Assembly (NCBI RefSeq): GCF_002101555.1
Contig: NZ_LQOL01000036.1
Span: forward strand, 1-64,000
Length of the DNA: 64,000 nt
Direction: 5' to 3'
Origin: Mycolicibacterium canariasense
Lineage (GTDB): Bacteria; Actinomycetota; Actinomycetes; Mycobacteriales; Mycobacteriaceae
In this document: positions 25,601-32,127 of the stretch, one piece after another
Position numbering within the stretch: position 1 is the first letter of the stretch
Layout: each line of letters starts with the position of its first letter
Program-made: the position numbers and the translations under genes
Notes under the pieces: model-generated
Seen by the model: the letters and a program-made list of their open reading frames with translations, nothing else
What the model was told of the DNA's origin: nothing
Databases searched by the model: none

Positions 25601-25892
25601 TCGCCGAGAGCTTCGAGCAGACCGCCAAGGCGTCGAAGTCGAACGGGGCATCCGCGAGCCACGCGGCGTAGGTCTGCTCCAGCAGGGTCAGCGTCGGCAC
25701 CAGGAGCAAAACCCGCCCCCGCGCCCCGCCGAGCAGCTTGGCCACCGCGTGCATGCCGGTGATTGTCTTACCTGTGCCGCACGCCATGATCACCTGCTGG
25801 CGGGCCAGTGAGGTGTCGACGGCGTTGACGGCGTCGCGCTGGTGCGGGCGCAGCTCACGGGGCGGCGGGCTGAGCGTTTCGGCAGATGTCAT
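22692..25892 (-). CDS. DEAH-type helicase with eight helicase-associated (HA) repeats
   Basis: A 1066-residue protein. Residues 1-480 are a superfamily 2 helicase: Walker A ACGTGKT, DEAH box CDEAHRT, FLTATPR, and motif VI-like QCVGRAIRKNP. The C-terminal half is about eight ~70-residue HA repeats, each with a W-x-x-G start, HxRVP, FRLGxW and a LxxLPxWxW end. HA repeats probably bind DNA. Repeats five and seven are almost identical, reflecting a 250-bp nucleotide duplication. It overlaps the repeat-only gene upstream and the unknown gene downstream by 4 bases each. This is an accessory (plasmid or phage-type) helicase. Confidence 0.85.
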   Translation of the reverse strand: MTSAETLSPPPRELRPHQRDAVNAVDTSLARQQVIMACGTGKTITGMHAVAKLLGGARGRVLLLVPTLTLLEQTYAAWLADAPFDFDALAVCSKLSATDRRAVGVESDADVDELSLRATTEPDAVAAFLTGAGTRIVFATYQSLGAIVNAHRDGAPHWNVIVCDEAHRTAGAAGKAFGRVLRDEHVPGDRRLFLTATPRVHTVATKASYTGGETLLMSMDDENVYGPQVYTLSVAEAVERAILSQYQVAVIGVSDAELSSAAQVLDTIMVDGHELKADHVASIIALSKAARSNGLHSVIAYFNSKAASRAFVKAFQIVHAARSMLLAGGTAEHIDGDMKLADRAASLSRLAAVHDDGFHLVSNARCLTEGIDVPVLDGVLFGEPRSSQIDVVQCVGRAIRKNPRTDDPALIVLAVRTGDGQDVETAIAEAGFAKVRQVIAALGDHDPRIAEAARTLSRHRGDDTDHSGDRPTREELDAARQLISLNIPEELLHNGFGLRMLLDEDEQAWERGYAAALEFTRANDHARVPLRHVTVDGIRLGGWVSKQREAFRDEALSVERVARLEALPSWVWDVFGDRWARGFSAAKEFSDRNGHARVPDGYTTVDGFRLGGWVSEQRKDYRNGRLAEDRAARLETLPEWSWDVRDKRWELGLAAAEAFGRRNGHTRVPDGHTTVGGFRLGGWVSKQREAYRCGTLSEDRAERLESLPKWSWGVRDRRWEQGFAAAGDFGRRHGHSRIPRRHVTVGGFRLGAWIGNQKTAFHGGRLSADRIARLESLPGWSWNQLDERWESGIVAAREFGRINGHTRVPGDHITAEGFRLGQWICNQRTAFRSGALSTERKVRLEALPKWSWDLLDERWEQGLASAIEFGRRNGHTRVPQRYRAADGYGLGQWISHRRKEYRAGSLPADRIARLESLPGWSWNQLDERWESGIVAAREFGRINGHTRVPGDHITAEGFRLGQWICNQRTAFRSGALSTERKVRLEALPRWSWAVLAGQWEHGLDEAREFGRMHGHTCVPGDHITGESFRLGKWVRRQRSTYRAGKLSADRVARLEALPGWVWDARA
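22921..23171. repeat. Long direct repeat within the helicase, copy 1
   Basis: This 251-bp stretch is repeated 420 bp away at 23341-23591 with a single visible mismatch (22927/23347). It spans a little more than one HA repeat, while the repeats between the copies have diverged. Recent duplication or gene conversion is implied. Confidence 0.8.
23341..23591. repeat. Long direct repeat within the helicase, copy 2
   Basis: Second copy of the near-identical 251-bp HA-repeat segment. Recombination between the copies would remove exactly 420 bp (140 codons, two HA repeats) and keep the frame. Confidence 0.8.
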
Positions 25893-26557
25893 GCGGATTC
25901 CCCTGTCTCGGTCGGTGATTCGCAGGTGCGGCGCAGCGCCACCAGCTGCTGGTATCGGCCCAGCGGTATACGACCGGAGTTGATCTCCAGCGCCTGTCGG
26001 TGCACCCAGTCGCCGAGGCGGAATCCGTCGGCGGTGACGTGATCACGTGGAACGTCGGTGCGACCATGCTCGGCGGCGTACCGGCGCAGTGCTTCGAATC
26101 CGGCCTCCCAGGTGGACTGCCGGTACGACCACACCCATCCCGGGAGCGCTTCCAGTCGGGCGATCCGTTCTGCAGTCAGTGCACCGCGTCGGTAGGCGAC
26201 GCGCTGTGCACCCACCCAGGCGCCGAGCGGGTGTCCGCCCTCAGACACCGCAGCGGCGGGGATCTCCTGGTCGGTATCCAGGTGTGTGGCTACGGCGCGG
26301 AACATCTCGTCCCACCGCTGGCTGTGCGGTTCCCAGACCCACCCGGGCAACAGTTCCAGGCGCTCGATCTGATCGGCGCCCAGTGTCGATTCGCGATAGG
26401 CGCGGCGCTGATTGGCCACCCACATGCCAAGGTCGAAGCCCTGGGCGGTGCGGTACCCGCGTGGGGTTCGGCTATGGCCATGGGTGGAGACGAAATCCAC
26501 CAGCGCCACGTATCCCCGCCCCCACTGGCGACGACCAGCACGATCTTCTATAGGCAT
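25889..26557 (-). CDS. HA-repeat-only protein, helicase partner
   Basis: A 222-residue protein that has three HA-type repeats (GRGYVALVDF..., DEMFRAVATH..., EAGFEALRRY...) with the same FxLGxWV and LPGWVW signatures as the helicase but no ATPase domain. The ATG at 26557 follows a pair of palindromes. It overlaps the helicase start by 4 bases. It is probably a DNA-binding accessory or specificity subunit; alternatively it is a fragment left by splitting of a longer helicase. Confidence 0.7.
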   Translation of the reverse strand: MPIEDRAGRRQWGRGYVALVDFVSTHGHSRTPRGYRTAQGFDLGMWVANQRRAYRESTLGADQIERLELLPGWVWEPHSQRWDEMFRAVATHLDTDQEIPAAAVSEGGHPLGAWVGAQRVAYRRGALTAERIARLEALPGWVWSYRQSTWEAGFEALRRYAAEHGRTDVPRDHVTADGFRLGDWVHRQALEINSGRIPLGRYQQLVALRRTCESPTETGESA

Positions 26558-26559
26558 GT

Positions 26560-26590
26560 GTGCATTATGCACGTCCTGATGCACGTGCAT
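26560..26590 (-). promoter_or_regulatory. Twin palindromic operators of the helicase operon
   Basis: GTGCAT-T-ATGCAC (26560-26572) and ATGCACGTGCAT (26579-26590) are two perfect palindromes built from the same GTGCAT half-site, 6 bp apart, immediately upstream of the ATG at 26557. A dimeric repressor binding both sites would control the three-gene operon. Confidence 0.6.
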
Positions 26591-26621
26591 CGCAGTCGGC
26601 GACGACACGCCGACGCAGCCG

Positions 26622-27110
26622 CTACCCCACCTTCGCCCCGGCACGGCTGAACATCGCCTTCGCGCCGGTTCCGGTATGCGTGAAGGTAATCCCGTCCTCC
26701 GACATCTGCAGCGACCACGGTCCCGCGTTGCGCTGGGTGCCGTAGGCCAGCTCCTGTCCGTCATCGGGCACTGTCACGTCCTCATCCGGCTCCGCTGCTG
26801 CAGCGCCGACCCGCCACCGCATTGCCGTTGCGCCGGAGTCGTAGTCGCCGCGGCAGGTGATCTCCGCCGAATCGAAGCCACACACCATGCCGGCGGGAGT
26901 GCGCACCGCCCATCGCTGGGCGTCCGGGGCCGGTGTGCGCTCATACGGCGTCGGTTCACTCGGGGCGGCCGGCACGCGCACGGTCGAGGTGACGGCGACC
27001 GTCACGGTGACCGTGACCGCCGGCGGTGGTTCGGCGGGCGTCTCGGCTCCCCCGCAGCCGCTCAGTGCTACGGCACCGGCGGCCGCCAAGACAGCCGCGG
27101 CTGAGCGCAT
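26622..27110 (-). CDS. Secreted lipoprotein
   Basis: From the ATG at 27110, a 162-residue precursor has a signal peptide with lipobox ALSGC at about residues 15-19, a proline/threonine/valine-rich spacer, then a domain with four conserved-looking positions around AGMVCGFDSAEITCRG (a likely disulphide pair). Should be anchored on the outer face of the membrane. No enzymatic motif. An in-frame start at 27188 would add an N-terminal basic extension and is less likely. Confidence 0.6.
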   Translation of the reverse strand: MRSAAAVLAAAGAVALSGCGGAETPAEPPPAVTVTVTVAVTSTVRVPAAPSEPTPYERTPAPDAQRWAVRTPAGMVCGFDSAEITCRGDYDSGATAMRWRVGAAAAEPDEDVTVPDDGQELAYGTQRNAGPWSLQMSEDGITFTHTGTGAKAMFSRAGAKVG

Positions 27111-27443
27111 CGCGGGCAGTCGCCCCGGCCGCGCGGAGACCGCCGCGACGTTCCCTGTGCCAGTGCGCGGCGGGCGACTCGATGACATGTGCGCACGCTA
27201 AGCCGGCATAGGCAGAGGCGGTCAACGCGGCGCGACCTCCACGCGGCGATGTACAGGACTGTTCCTCTTTGCCGAGACCGGCGACGGCGCCGACGATCTC
27301 GATGCGGTGGCACCGCATCGACGTTCGCAGCGTTGCCGATCCCTTGGCGCAGGTCGCACTAACTTTTCCAGTTGGCGCACCGTTGACCTGCGGAAAGTGT
27401 CAGAGTTTTCGGTGATCTCGGCGCGAGCTGGACAGTTGCGTTG

Positions 27444-27702
27444 ATGTCGCCAGAGGGGGGAGGGGGTCTGACGGTAACCGTCTCTACACGGTGACATGTG
27501 ACGTGTCTCACAGCGGTTTATCGAGGCGGTGACTGGTGACAGTTTCTTTTACTCGTTCATGTTTTTAGTTCGTGTATCTAGTTATACGTATTTATCAGGC
27601 ATTTCTACTTTTACGCATCCGACAATAAGGCCGTTTTTGTAGCGAGAAGTGTTTCAGTGAATTTCTTCATGATTGACGACCCCCTCCCCCTTCTGGCGAC
27701 AT
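27444..27702. repeat. AT-rich segment bounded by 25-bp inverted repeats
   Basis: The long gene-free gap 27111-27974 contains a 25-bp segment at 27444-27468 whose inverted copy, with one mismatch, lies at 27678-27702. Each arm starts ATGTCGCCAGA and runs into G-tracts. The 209 bp between them are far more AT-rich than anything else in the window, with small palindromes (ACGGTaACCGT, ATACGTAT). No convincing coding sequence or target-site duplication is seen. Candidates are a non-autonomous mobile element, a plasmid origin or a partition site. Confidence 0.65.
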
Positions 27703-27974
27703 GGATGCTGCACTGCAGGTAGCGCCGTGATTGCACGCCGTGCTGGCAGTTCGCGCTGGTCAAAGGTGCGTCAACCGAAAATATTCGTGCGTTCTGCGTC
27801 AGCGGTTTGGCGTCCGACAACTGTCTACGAAATCCTGTGAGCTGGGTAATAGATTCGTGACGGGTGGCGTCTCCACTGCGGAGCACACGCGGCGTACAAA
27901 GCCTCGGTGGCGTTAGCTGGGACCGGTCGCGTCGCAGGCGTTGATCGGCCCGCGGTGCTGCCACGATGCCAGCC

Positions 27975-28085
27975 ATGCCGACCTACCGCGTGTTCCACCA
28001 AGCACTACCGGCCAACATCAACGGACCCGCCTCGGTGCGCACCGAGGCGTTCGCCCCCGGCGTGACACTCGAGCAGGTGATCTGA
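27975..28085 (+). CDS. Hypothetical miniprotein, 36 aa
   Basis: A short frame (PTYRVFHQALPANINGPASV...) ending one base before the next small gene begins, in an arrangement like the other coupled miniproteins here. Coding by look only. Confidence 0.35.
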   Translation: MPTYRVFHQALPANINGPASVRTEAFAPGVTLEQVI

Positions 28086-28086
28086 G

Positions 28087-28245
28087 ATGCGTTACGTCGC
28101 CACCCACCCCGACATCGCCGAGCCGGTCAGCGTCGACACCGAATGCGCCGATTCAGCTCGCGGAGCCGCCGCTGAGCGATTCGCCGAACTGCTTGGGATG
28201 GCTACCGCCGAGGTGCACCGCCACGTGCAGGTGAGCGGCGGCTGA
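28087..28245 (+). CDS. Hypothetical miniprotein, 52 aa
   Basis: Begins MRYVATHPDIAEPVSVD; helical second half (ARGAAAERFAELLGMATAEV). One base after the preceding stop. Not recognised. Confidence 0.4.
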   Translation: MRYVATHPDIAEPVSVDTECADSARGAAAERFAELLGMATAEVHRHVQVSGG

Positions 28246-28273
28246 TCCACGCCGCGGCGGCAGGACCGTTCGG

Positions 28274-28672
28274 TCAGCGGCCCTGCCGGTACAGCACCAC
28301 CGCGGTGACGGGATCACCGACAGGTGCCGGCCGCTGCGGATCCTGCATCTGCGACCAGCCGCTGATGCCACGACCGGCCACCTCAGCTGCCGCGTCGGCT
28401 GATAACAGGAACGATCCCACGTGCGTGGGCAGACCAGCCAGTTCCTGCACCTCGGTGACGCGGACTCCCGCACCGGTGTATCCACCCTCGTAACCGTCGG
28501 TCAGCAGCGGCGTGGCCCGCGGCACGTGCTGTAGCCGGTCCAGCAGCTCGCCGACGGTGGAGACCGGGCCGGTGGAGATCTCGGCTGTGCTCTCGTCCGA
28601 GCAGCGGATCCAGGTCAGCCCCGCCTCGTCGACAGGCACGGCTTCGATGATGTGCGGCGGGTCGTCGGTCAC
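28274..28672 (-). CDS. Hypothetical protein, 132 aa
   Basis: From GTG 28672 (TDDPPHIIEAVPVDEAGL) an acidic soluble protein with a segment LLDRLQHVPRATPLLTDGYEGG that resembles small pilus- or DUF6225-like proteins in mycobacterial islands, though I cannot be sure. It ends the long leftward run of small genes 28274-31998. Confidence 0.5.
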   Translation of the reverse strand: MTDDPPHIIEAVPVDEAGLTWIRCSDESTAEISTGPVSTVGELLDRLQHVPRATPLLTDGYEGGYTGAGVRVTEVQELAGLPTHVGSFLLSADAAAEVAGRGISGWSQMQDPQRPAPVGDPVTAVVLYRQGR

Positions 28673-28724
28673 GGTGCCAGTCTCGCGCGGTGCACGGTCG
28701 GAGTACAGCGGACCGCCGTGCGCG

Positions 28725-28937
28725 TCAGCGGCCGAGTCTGCAGCTGCGGCACACCAGGTCGGGCTCCTCGTCCTCGCCGCGTGCGACCCAGGTGTCGGTC
28801 CCACCGCAGCGGGGACACTCGTCGCCGTCGTGCACCGGATTCTGGGCGACCAGCTCGTGATAGACCTCGACCTGGGATCGGCCGGTGCGCCGGGCGATCG
28901 GGTAGGCGGCGGTCCAGCATGCCTCGCAGGCCGCCAT
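28725..28937 (-). CDS. Zinc-ribbon miniprotein, 70 aa
   Basis: Has ACEACW near the start and a C-terminal ribbon ECPRCGGTD...LVCRSCRLG (two CxxC pairs). The ATG at 28937 overlaps the stop of the upstream gene. One of several Cys-rich miniproteins in this run. Confidence 0.55.
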   Translation of the reverse strand: MAACEACWTAAYPIARRTGRSQVEVYHELVAQNPVHDGDECPRCGGTDTWVARGEDEEPDLVCRSCRLGR

Positions 28938-29155
28938 CAGTTGCGCTCCCGTTCGTCGTCGCGGTGTTCGGTATCCCAGACGATCATCAGCCGGCGCGTG
29001 TGCCAGACCCTGACCGTCGAGCGGTGCTTGGCGGTCTGTTCGGCGAGGAAGTGCCACAGCTGCGCCGCTGATTCGGTGGTGTGGTGCTGAAAGCCGATGA
29101 GCTGGTTATCGGTGCGCCACCAGCGCGGCAACGGTCCGGTCAGCCTGCCGCGCAC
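28937..29155 (-). CDS. Hypothetical small protein, 72 aa
   Basis: A basic, tryptophan-containing protein (GPLPRWWRTDNQLIGFQHHT, then RSTVRVWHTRRLMIVWDTEH). Coupled to the zinc-ribbon gene by a shared base. Not recognised. Confidence 0.45.
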   Translation of the reverse strand: MRGRLTGPLPRWWRTDNQLIGFQHHTTESAAQLWHFLAEQTAKHRSTVRVWHTRRLMIVWDTEHRDDERERN

Positions 29156-29170
29156 GAAAACCTTCCCCGC

Positions 29171-29410
29171 TCAAACACGTTCGGCGCCGATGGCGGGCAC
29201 CCGCAGCGTGACGTCGCGTGACACGGCGCGGTCGATGGAGCGCACGAACCCGCCGGCCCACTCTCCCGTTGCGTAGAGCCACCAGACAGTGCCGACTGGG
29301 TACGTGCACCCGGCAGCGATCCAGACATCGCCGCGGCTGTGATTCGCCTCTGCACTGGTCGCCTCGACCGTGCCGGTCGGCATGGGCGTTGCCTGTTCGA
29401 CGTCGTTCAT
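29171..29410 (-). CDS. Hypothetical small protein, 79 aa
   Basis: Acidic N-terminus (NDVEQATPMPTGTVEATSAE), then a beta-like part with DVWIAAGCTYPVGTVWWLYA. It overlaps the upstream Cys-rich gene by 4 bases. Not recognised. Confidence 0.5.
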   Translation of the reverse strand: MNDVEQATPMPTGTVEATSAEANHSRGDVWIAAGCTYPVGTVWWLYATGEWAGGFVRSIDRAVSRDVTLRVPAIGAERV

Positions 29411-29808
29411 CGGCCGGTGGTCTCCTCGGGGTCGGTTGTCAGCGGTTTCTGGCCATGGTCAGCGCGGTCACCGCCGCAGTTGCACGGATCGGCGAAGCAG
29501 TGACACGACTTGTCGGCGAAGCCGTAGCAGCAGGAGCAGTCGCAGCTGGCAGGGCATCGCGGGGTGTTGTAGTCGCCGGCGGCGCGCGGCGGCGCAAACT
29601 CGGCCCGCTGCACCAGCTCGATCGCCGCAGTCTGCAGCTCAGCGAGGTACGCGTCGATCACATGGGCCGCGGTGAACTCGATGTAGACCGGGCGCTTGTC
29701 GAGCGGTTCCAACTTGCCGCAGGAGCACAGGAGTGCGCCGGGGTAATGCGAAACCCGGCGCGGCTGGTGCGCTGAGGCGACGGAATCGCGGATCGCCTGC
29801 GTATCCAT
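29407..29808 (-). CDS. Cys-rich protein, 133 aa
   Basis: From the ATG 29808. N-terminal part has LLCSCGKLEP; the C-terminal part has a dense cysteine cluster (CPASCDCSCC and SCHCFADPCNC) that could bind zinc or another metal. The start is coupled to the stop of the gene upstream. Confidence 0.55.
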   Translation of the reverse strand: MDTQAIRDSVASAHQPRRVSHYPGALLCSCGKLEPLDKRPVYIEFTAAHVIDAYLAELQTAAIELVQRAEFAPPRAAGDYNTPRCPASCDCSCCYGFADKSCHCFADPCNCGGDRADHGQKPLTTDPEETTGR

Positions 29809-29954
29809 CAGCAGCTCCCGTCGCAGGTGCAGGCCCAGCACGCCGGACAGGGGTCGATCGGGCCGCCGGGTGCGGCGCAGTTTCCGGTGGTGAGCCCGTC
29901 TGAATCCACGGGCCCATCGAGGCATTCGGGACACGCGGTGTCGGTGGCGGTCAT
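29808..29954 (-). CDS. Cys-rich miniprotein, 48 aa
   Basis: Starts MTATDTACPECLDG and contains further pairs (CPACWACTCDGSC). It probably folds around metal. Coupled on both sides (start in the ATGA at 29951-29954, end on the next ATG). Confidence 0.5.
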   Translation of the reverse strand: MTATDTACPECLDGPVDSDGLTTGNCAAPGGPIDPCPACWACTCDGSC

Positions 29955-30088
29955 CGGGTCAGCACCGCCTGGATCAGTTTCTTGCCCGTCGGGCCGCCGG
30001 AAGCGACCACCTGACCGCGCCGGTTGCAGATGAGCCACCCGCCGAATCCGTTGCTACGCAGCGTCCACCACTTATCGCCGTCGGACAC
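29951..30088 (-). CDS. Small protein, start uncertain, possible frameshift
   Basis: The frame GDKWWTLRSNGFGGWLICNR...KLIQAVLTR looks like real protein and its stop overlaps the next start. The only start codon in frame is GTG 30088. An ATG at about 30122 with proper coupling to the upstream gene lies in another frame, so a one-base frameshift (sequencing or real) may separate the natural start from the body. Confidence 0.4.
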   Translation of the reverse strand: MSDGDKWWTLRSNGFGGWLICNRRGQVVASGGPTGKKLIQAVLTR

Positions 30089-30127
30089 CTCGAAATAGCC
30101 TCGCTGATCTGCACAACTCTCATGAGG

Positions 30128-30553
30128 TCACACGTCCCCCGCTGCCGATCTGCCCACCGCCACGGCGGCCAGCAGGACCAGGGCGTCGCGTTCGACGTCA
30201 TCGCGTGCGTAGTCGCGTTCGTAGTCGTCGCGGATCTCGATGTGTCCGGTGTCGGGGCGATACTGCACGTCGCCGATCGGCCCGTCGAACCGCTGCTCGC
30301 TGCTGGCGGTCCACACGCTGCCGACTGCCCCGATCATGTCCGGCACAGCCAGCGGTCCGACCAGCCTCCAGTCGTGCGCCCGCAGGTCCGCCAGTACGGC
30401 CGCTGCCAGAGACTCAGCCTTGTGCGAGGTGATCGGTGCGCCAGCCTGGTGCGCATTTCTCCAGAAAATGTCGGCGAGCACGGCGGCCGGCTCTGTGGTT
30501 TTATCCAGTTGCGCTGCGGTTTTGGTGTACCCCGACCGCGTCGATTCGGTCAC
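30128..30553 (-). CDS. Hypothetical protein, 141 aa
   Basis: A soluble alpha/beta protein (EPAAVLADIFWRNAHQAGAP, then RRLVGPLAVPDMIGAVG-like region) with an acidic stretch EIRDDYERDYARDDVERDAL near the end. Coupled to the upstream gene by a 4-base overlap. Not recognised. Confidence 0.5.
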   Translation of the reverse strand: MTESTRSGYTKTAAQLDKTTEPAAVLADIFWRNAHQAGAPITSHKAESLAAAVLADLRAHDWRLVGPLAVPDMIGAVGSVWTASSEQRFDGPIGDVQYRPDTGHIEIRDDYERDYARDDVERDALVLLAAVAVGRSAAGDV

Positions 30554-30747
30554 GATGCATACACCGGTTCAAGCGTCATCTGCCCATCGGGTGCGGCGAA
30601 TGTGTAGGCGTACGCGCCCTCACCCCGGTCGCGCACAGGAGCCAGGACGTGGCGTTCGCACACCGACTGACCGTTGACGATGAATTCCGCGCGCTGCTTC
30701 CCCGCGCCGGTGACCAGGCATTCAATGCAGTTCAGTTTCGCTCTCAT
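30550..30747 (-). CDS. Small Cys-containing protein, 65 aa
   Basis: Begins MRAKLNCIECLVTGAG, with a later CERHVL; CxxC...CxxH could hold zinc. The ATG at 30747 overlaps the stop of the DUF262 gene. Confidence 0.5.
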   Translation of the reverse strand: MRAKLNCIECLVTGAGKQRAEFIVNGQSVCERHVLAPVRDRGEGAYAYTFAAPDGQMTLEPVYAS

Positions 30748-31280
30748 GGCGCCCATCCGGTGTCGTCGTCGTCGTCTGCCTCGCCCTGCGCGAGACCGCC
30801 GAAGTTGAGCAGATCGAACAGTTCGCGTTCCGCGTCGAGGGTGGCGAACTGGCCTTCGGTGACCGCGATCGGCGTGTTACGCAGGCGGCGCTGCTGAGTG
30901 ACGGGCAGGTCCGCGAAGCGCACCTCGCCGTCCGCACCGTCGGCGAACCACCCGGCGGGGACGCTGAACTCGCTGTTCAGGAACCTGCGCAGGGCGGTGA
31001 TGCGCTGCTTTCCGTCGACGACGGCGTAGCTCCAGCAGCGGTCGCGGGAGTATCCGGGGTGGCTGAACTCGGCGCCGAAGCGGTCGTTGAGCATGATCGC
31101 CGGCACGGGGATGCCCATGAGCAGTGACTTGATCAGGTTCTGCTGGCGTCGCAGGCCCCACACGACGCCGCGCTGGTAGGGCTGGTCGAGGTCGAACCGC
31201 GGCGCACCGGAGGTGTCGCAGAAGAACTCGGCGGGCCGCGAGGTGCTGGTGACGCGGTACTGGCGCAGGATGGCGCTCAC
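30744..31280 (-). CDS. DUF262/ParB-like protein
   Basis: A 178-residue protein with the DUF262 (GmrSD N-terminal, ParB-like) pattern: YQRGVVWGLRRQQNLIKSLLMGIPVPAIML and the VVDGKQRITALRRFL signature, where DGxQR is the conserved nucleotide-handling motif. In GmrSD-type type IV restriction enzymes this domain hydrolyses NTP while a fused DUF1524 domain cuts DNA. Here only the DUF262 part is present, so it may be an NTPase switch lacking its nuclease, or work with another protein. Coupled on both sides. Confidence 0.75.
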   Translation of the reverse strand: MSAILRQYRVTSTSRPAEFFCDTSGAPRFDLDQPYQRGVVWGLRRQQNLIKSLLMGIPVPAIMLNDRFGAEFSHPGYSRDRCWSYAVVDGKQRITALRRFLNSEFSVPAGWFADGADGEVRFADLPVTQQRRLRNTPIAVTEGQFATLDAERELFDLLNFGGLAQGEADDDDDTGWAP

Positions 31281-31654
31281 TGATCAGTCCCGCCATGAGA
31301 AGTGGTCCAGGCGGTGATGTAGGCGGTGCCCACCGGGAGGCCCTCGTCGTCACCCGCTTTCGCAGCCTGGCTGTGGTCGTCGAAGAACTCAAAGAAGCGC
31401 GGCGTGCACGTGCCGTCCTCGGCAACGATCACCGGTGCGTGGATCGCCGCTGCGCCGAGTGCCGCGGCGATCTCTTTGGCACGGTGCAGCTCGTGGTCCT
31501 CGCGGACGTAGAACCAGCCGCAGACGCATTCGATGACGTCGCCTTCGGGGTGCGCGTCGAGGTGCGCGACACCGTGTTTGGCGCCGACGGCGGCGATGGC
31601 GGCGACGAGGTCCGCACGTGAGGTGTCCAGGACCGGCAGGGCGGGGGCGCTCAT
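31277..31654 (-). CDS. Hypothetical protein, 125 aa
   Basis: From the ATG at 31654 (SAPALPVLDTSRADLVAAIA), with GDVIECVCGWFYVREDHELH, which could be a small metal site, and an acidic C-terminus. Overlaps the DUF262 gene and its upstream neighbour by 4 bases each. Not recognised. Confidence 0.5.
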   Translation of the reverse strand: MSAPALPVLDTSRADLVAAIAAVGAKHGVAHLDAHPEGDVIECVCGWFYVREDHELHRAKEIAAALGAAAIHAPVIVAEDGTCTPRFFEFFDDHSQAAKAGDDEGLPVGTAYITAWTTSHGGTDQ

Positions 31655-31998
31655 CGGGCCGTTCCGGTCTGGCGTCCAAGTCCGGCGGCCAGGGCATCGC
31701 TGGTGATCTGGTCCCATCCGAGCCGCGCGACTGCCCAGGCAGTTTCACCGACCACCACGACATCACCGACCGACAGGCTGCGGTTGCGCTCATCGCGGTA
31801 GCGCCGTGCCCAGTCCGCGGCGGGGGCGTCGATGTTGAGCTGTTCGAAGACAGAGGAGAGCAACCAGTTCAGCTCCGTGGCGGTTGCCGGTGCGTCCACG
31901 TCGAATCGCGCGGCCTCGCGAAGCTGGGCGGTGGCGGCGTCGAATGGGCCGAAGAAATCGGTCTTGTCATTGAGGTACACGGTCACGGTGGCGGTCAC
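31651..31998 (-). CDS. Hypothetical protein, first gene of the leftward operon
   Basis: A 115-residue soluble protein (TATVTVYLNDKTDFFGPF, ATELNWLLSSVFEQLNI, SVGDVVVVGETAWAVARLGW). It heads the operon running to about 28274, and its start is 26 bases downstream of the TATTCTCTGTTTTAGAGAA operator. Not recognised. Confidence 0.55.
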   Translation of the reverse strand: MTATVTVYLNDKTDFFGPFDAATAQLREAARFDVDAPATATELNWLLSSVFEQLNIDAPAADWARRYRDERNRSLSVGDVVVVGETAWAVARLGWDQITSDALAAGLGRQTGTAR

Positions 31999-32024
31999 AG
32001 TCAGCCCTTTCCGGTCAGCTATGA

Positions 32025-32043
32025 TTCTCTAAAACAGAGAATA
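32025..32043 (-). promoter_or_regulatory. Shared 19-bp operator, copy 1
   Basis: On the minus strand this reads TATTCTCTGTTTTAGAGAA. Inside is a palindrome TTCTCT-N5-AGAGAA. It lies 26 bases upstream of the operon start at 31998 and about 85 bases upstream of the divergent nucleotidase gene. An identical copy in the same relation to its gene is at 33570. Confidence 0.65.
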
Positions 32044-32127
32044 CACATGGCGGCCGACAATTGCGCAAGCCGCGCTGTCGGACCGCCCGGCAACGATTAG
32101 CCACACCCGACCCAGAAGGAGAATCCC

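Noticed and set aside
27611..27976. Minus-strand 121-codon frame crossing the AT-rich segment
   Set aside because: It spans the inverted repeat and the AT-rich insert with no ribosome-binding site and no protein-like pattern.
28937..29155. Fragment of a reverse transcriptase or group II intron protein
   Set aside because: The basic Trp-rich look is superficially similar, but no catalytic YADD, no maturase motif and no intron RNA structure are nearby.
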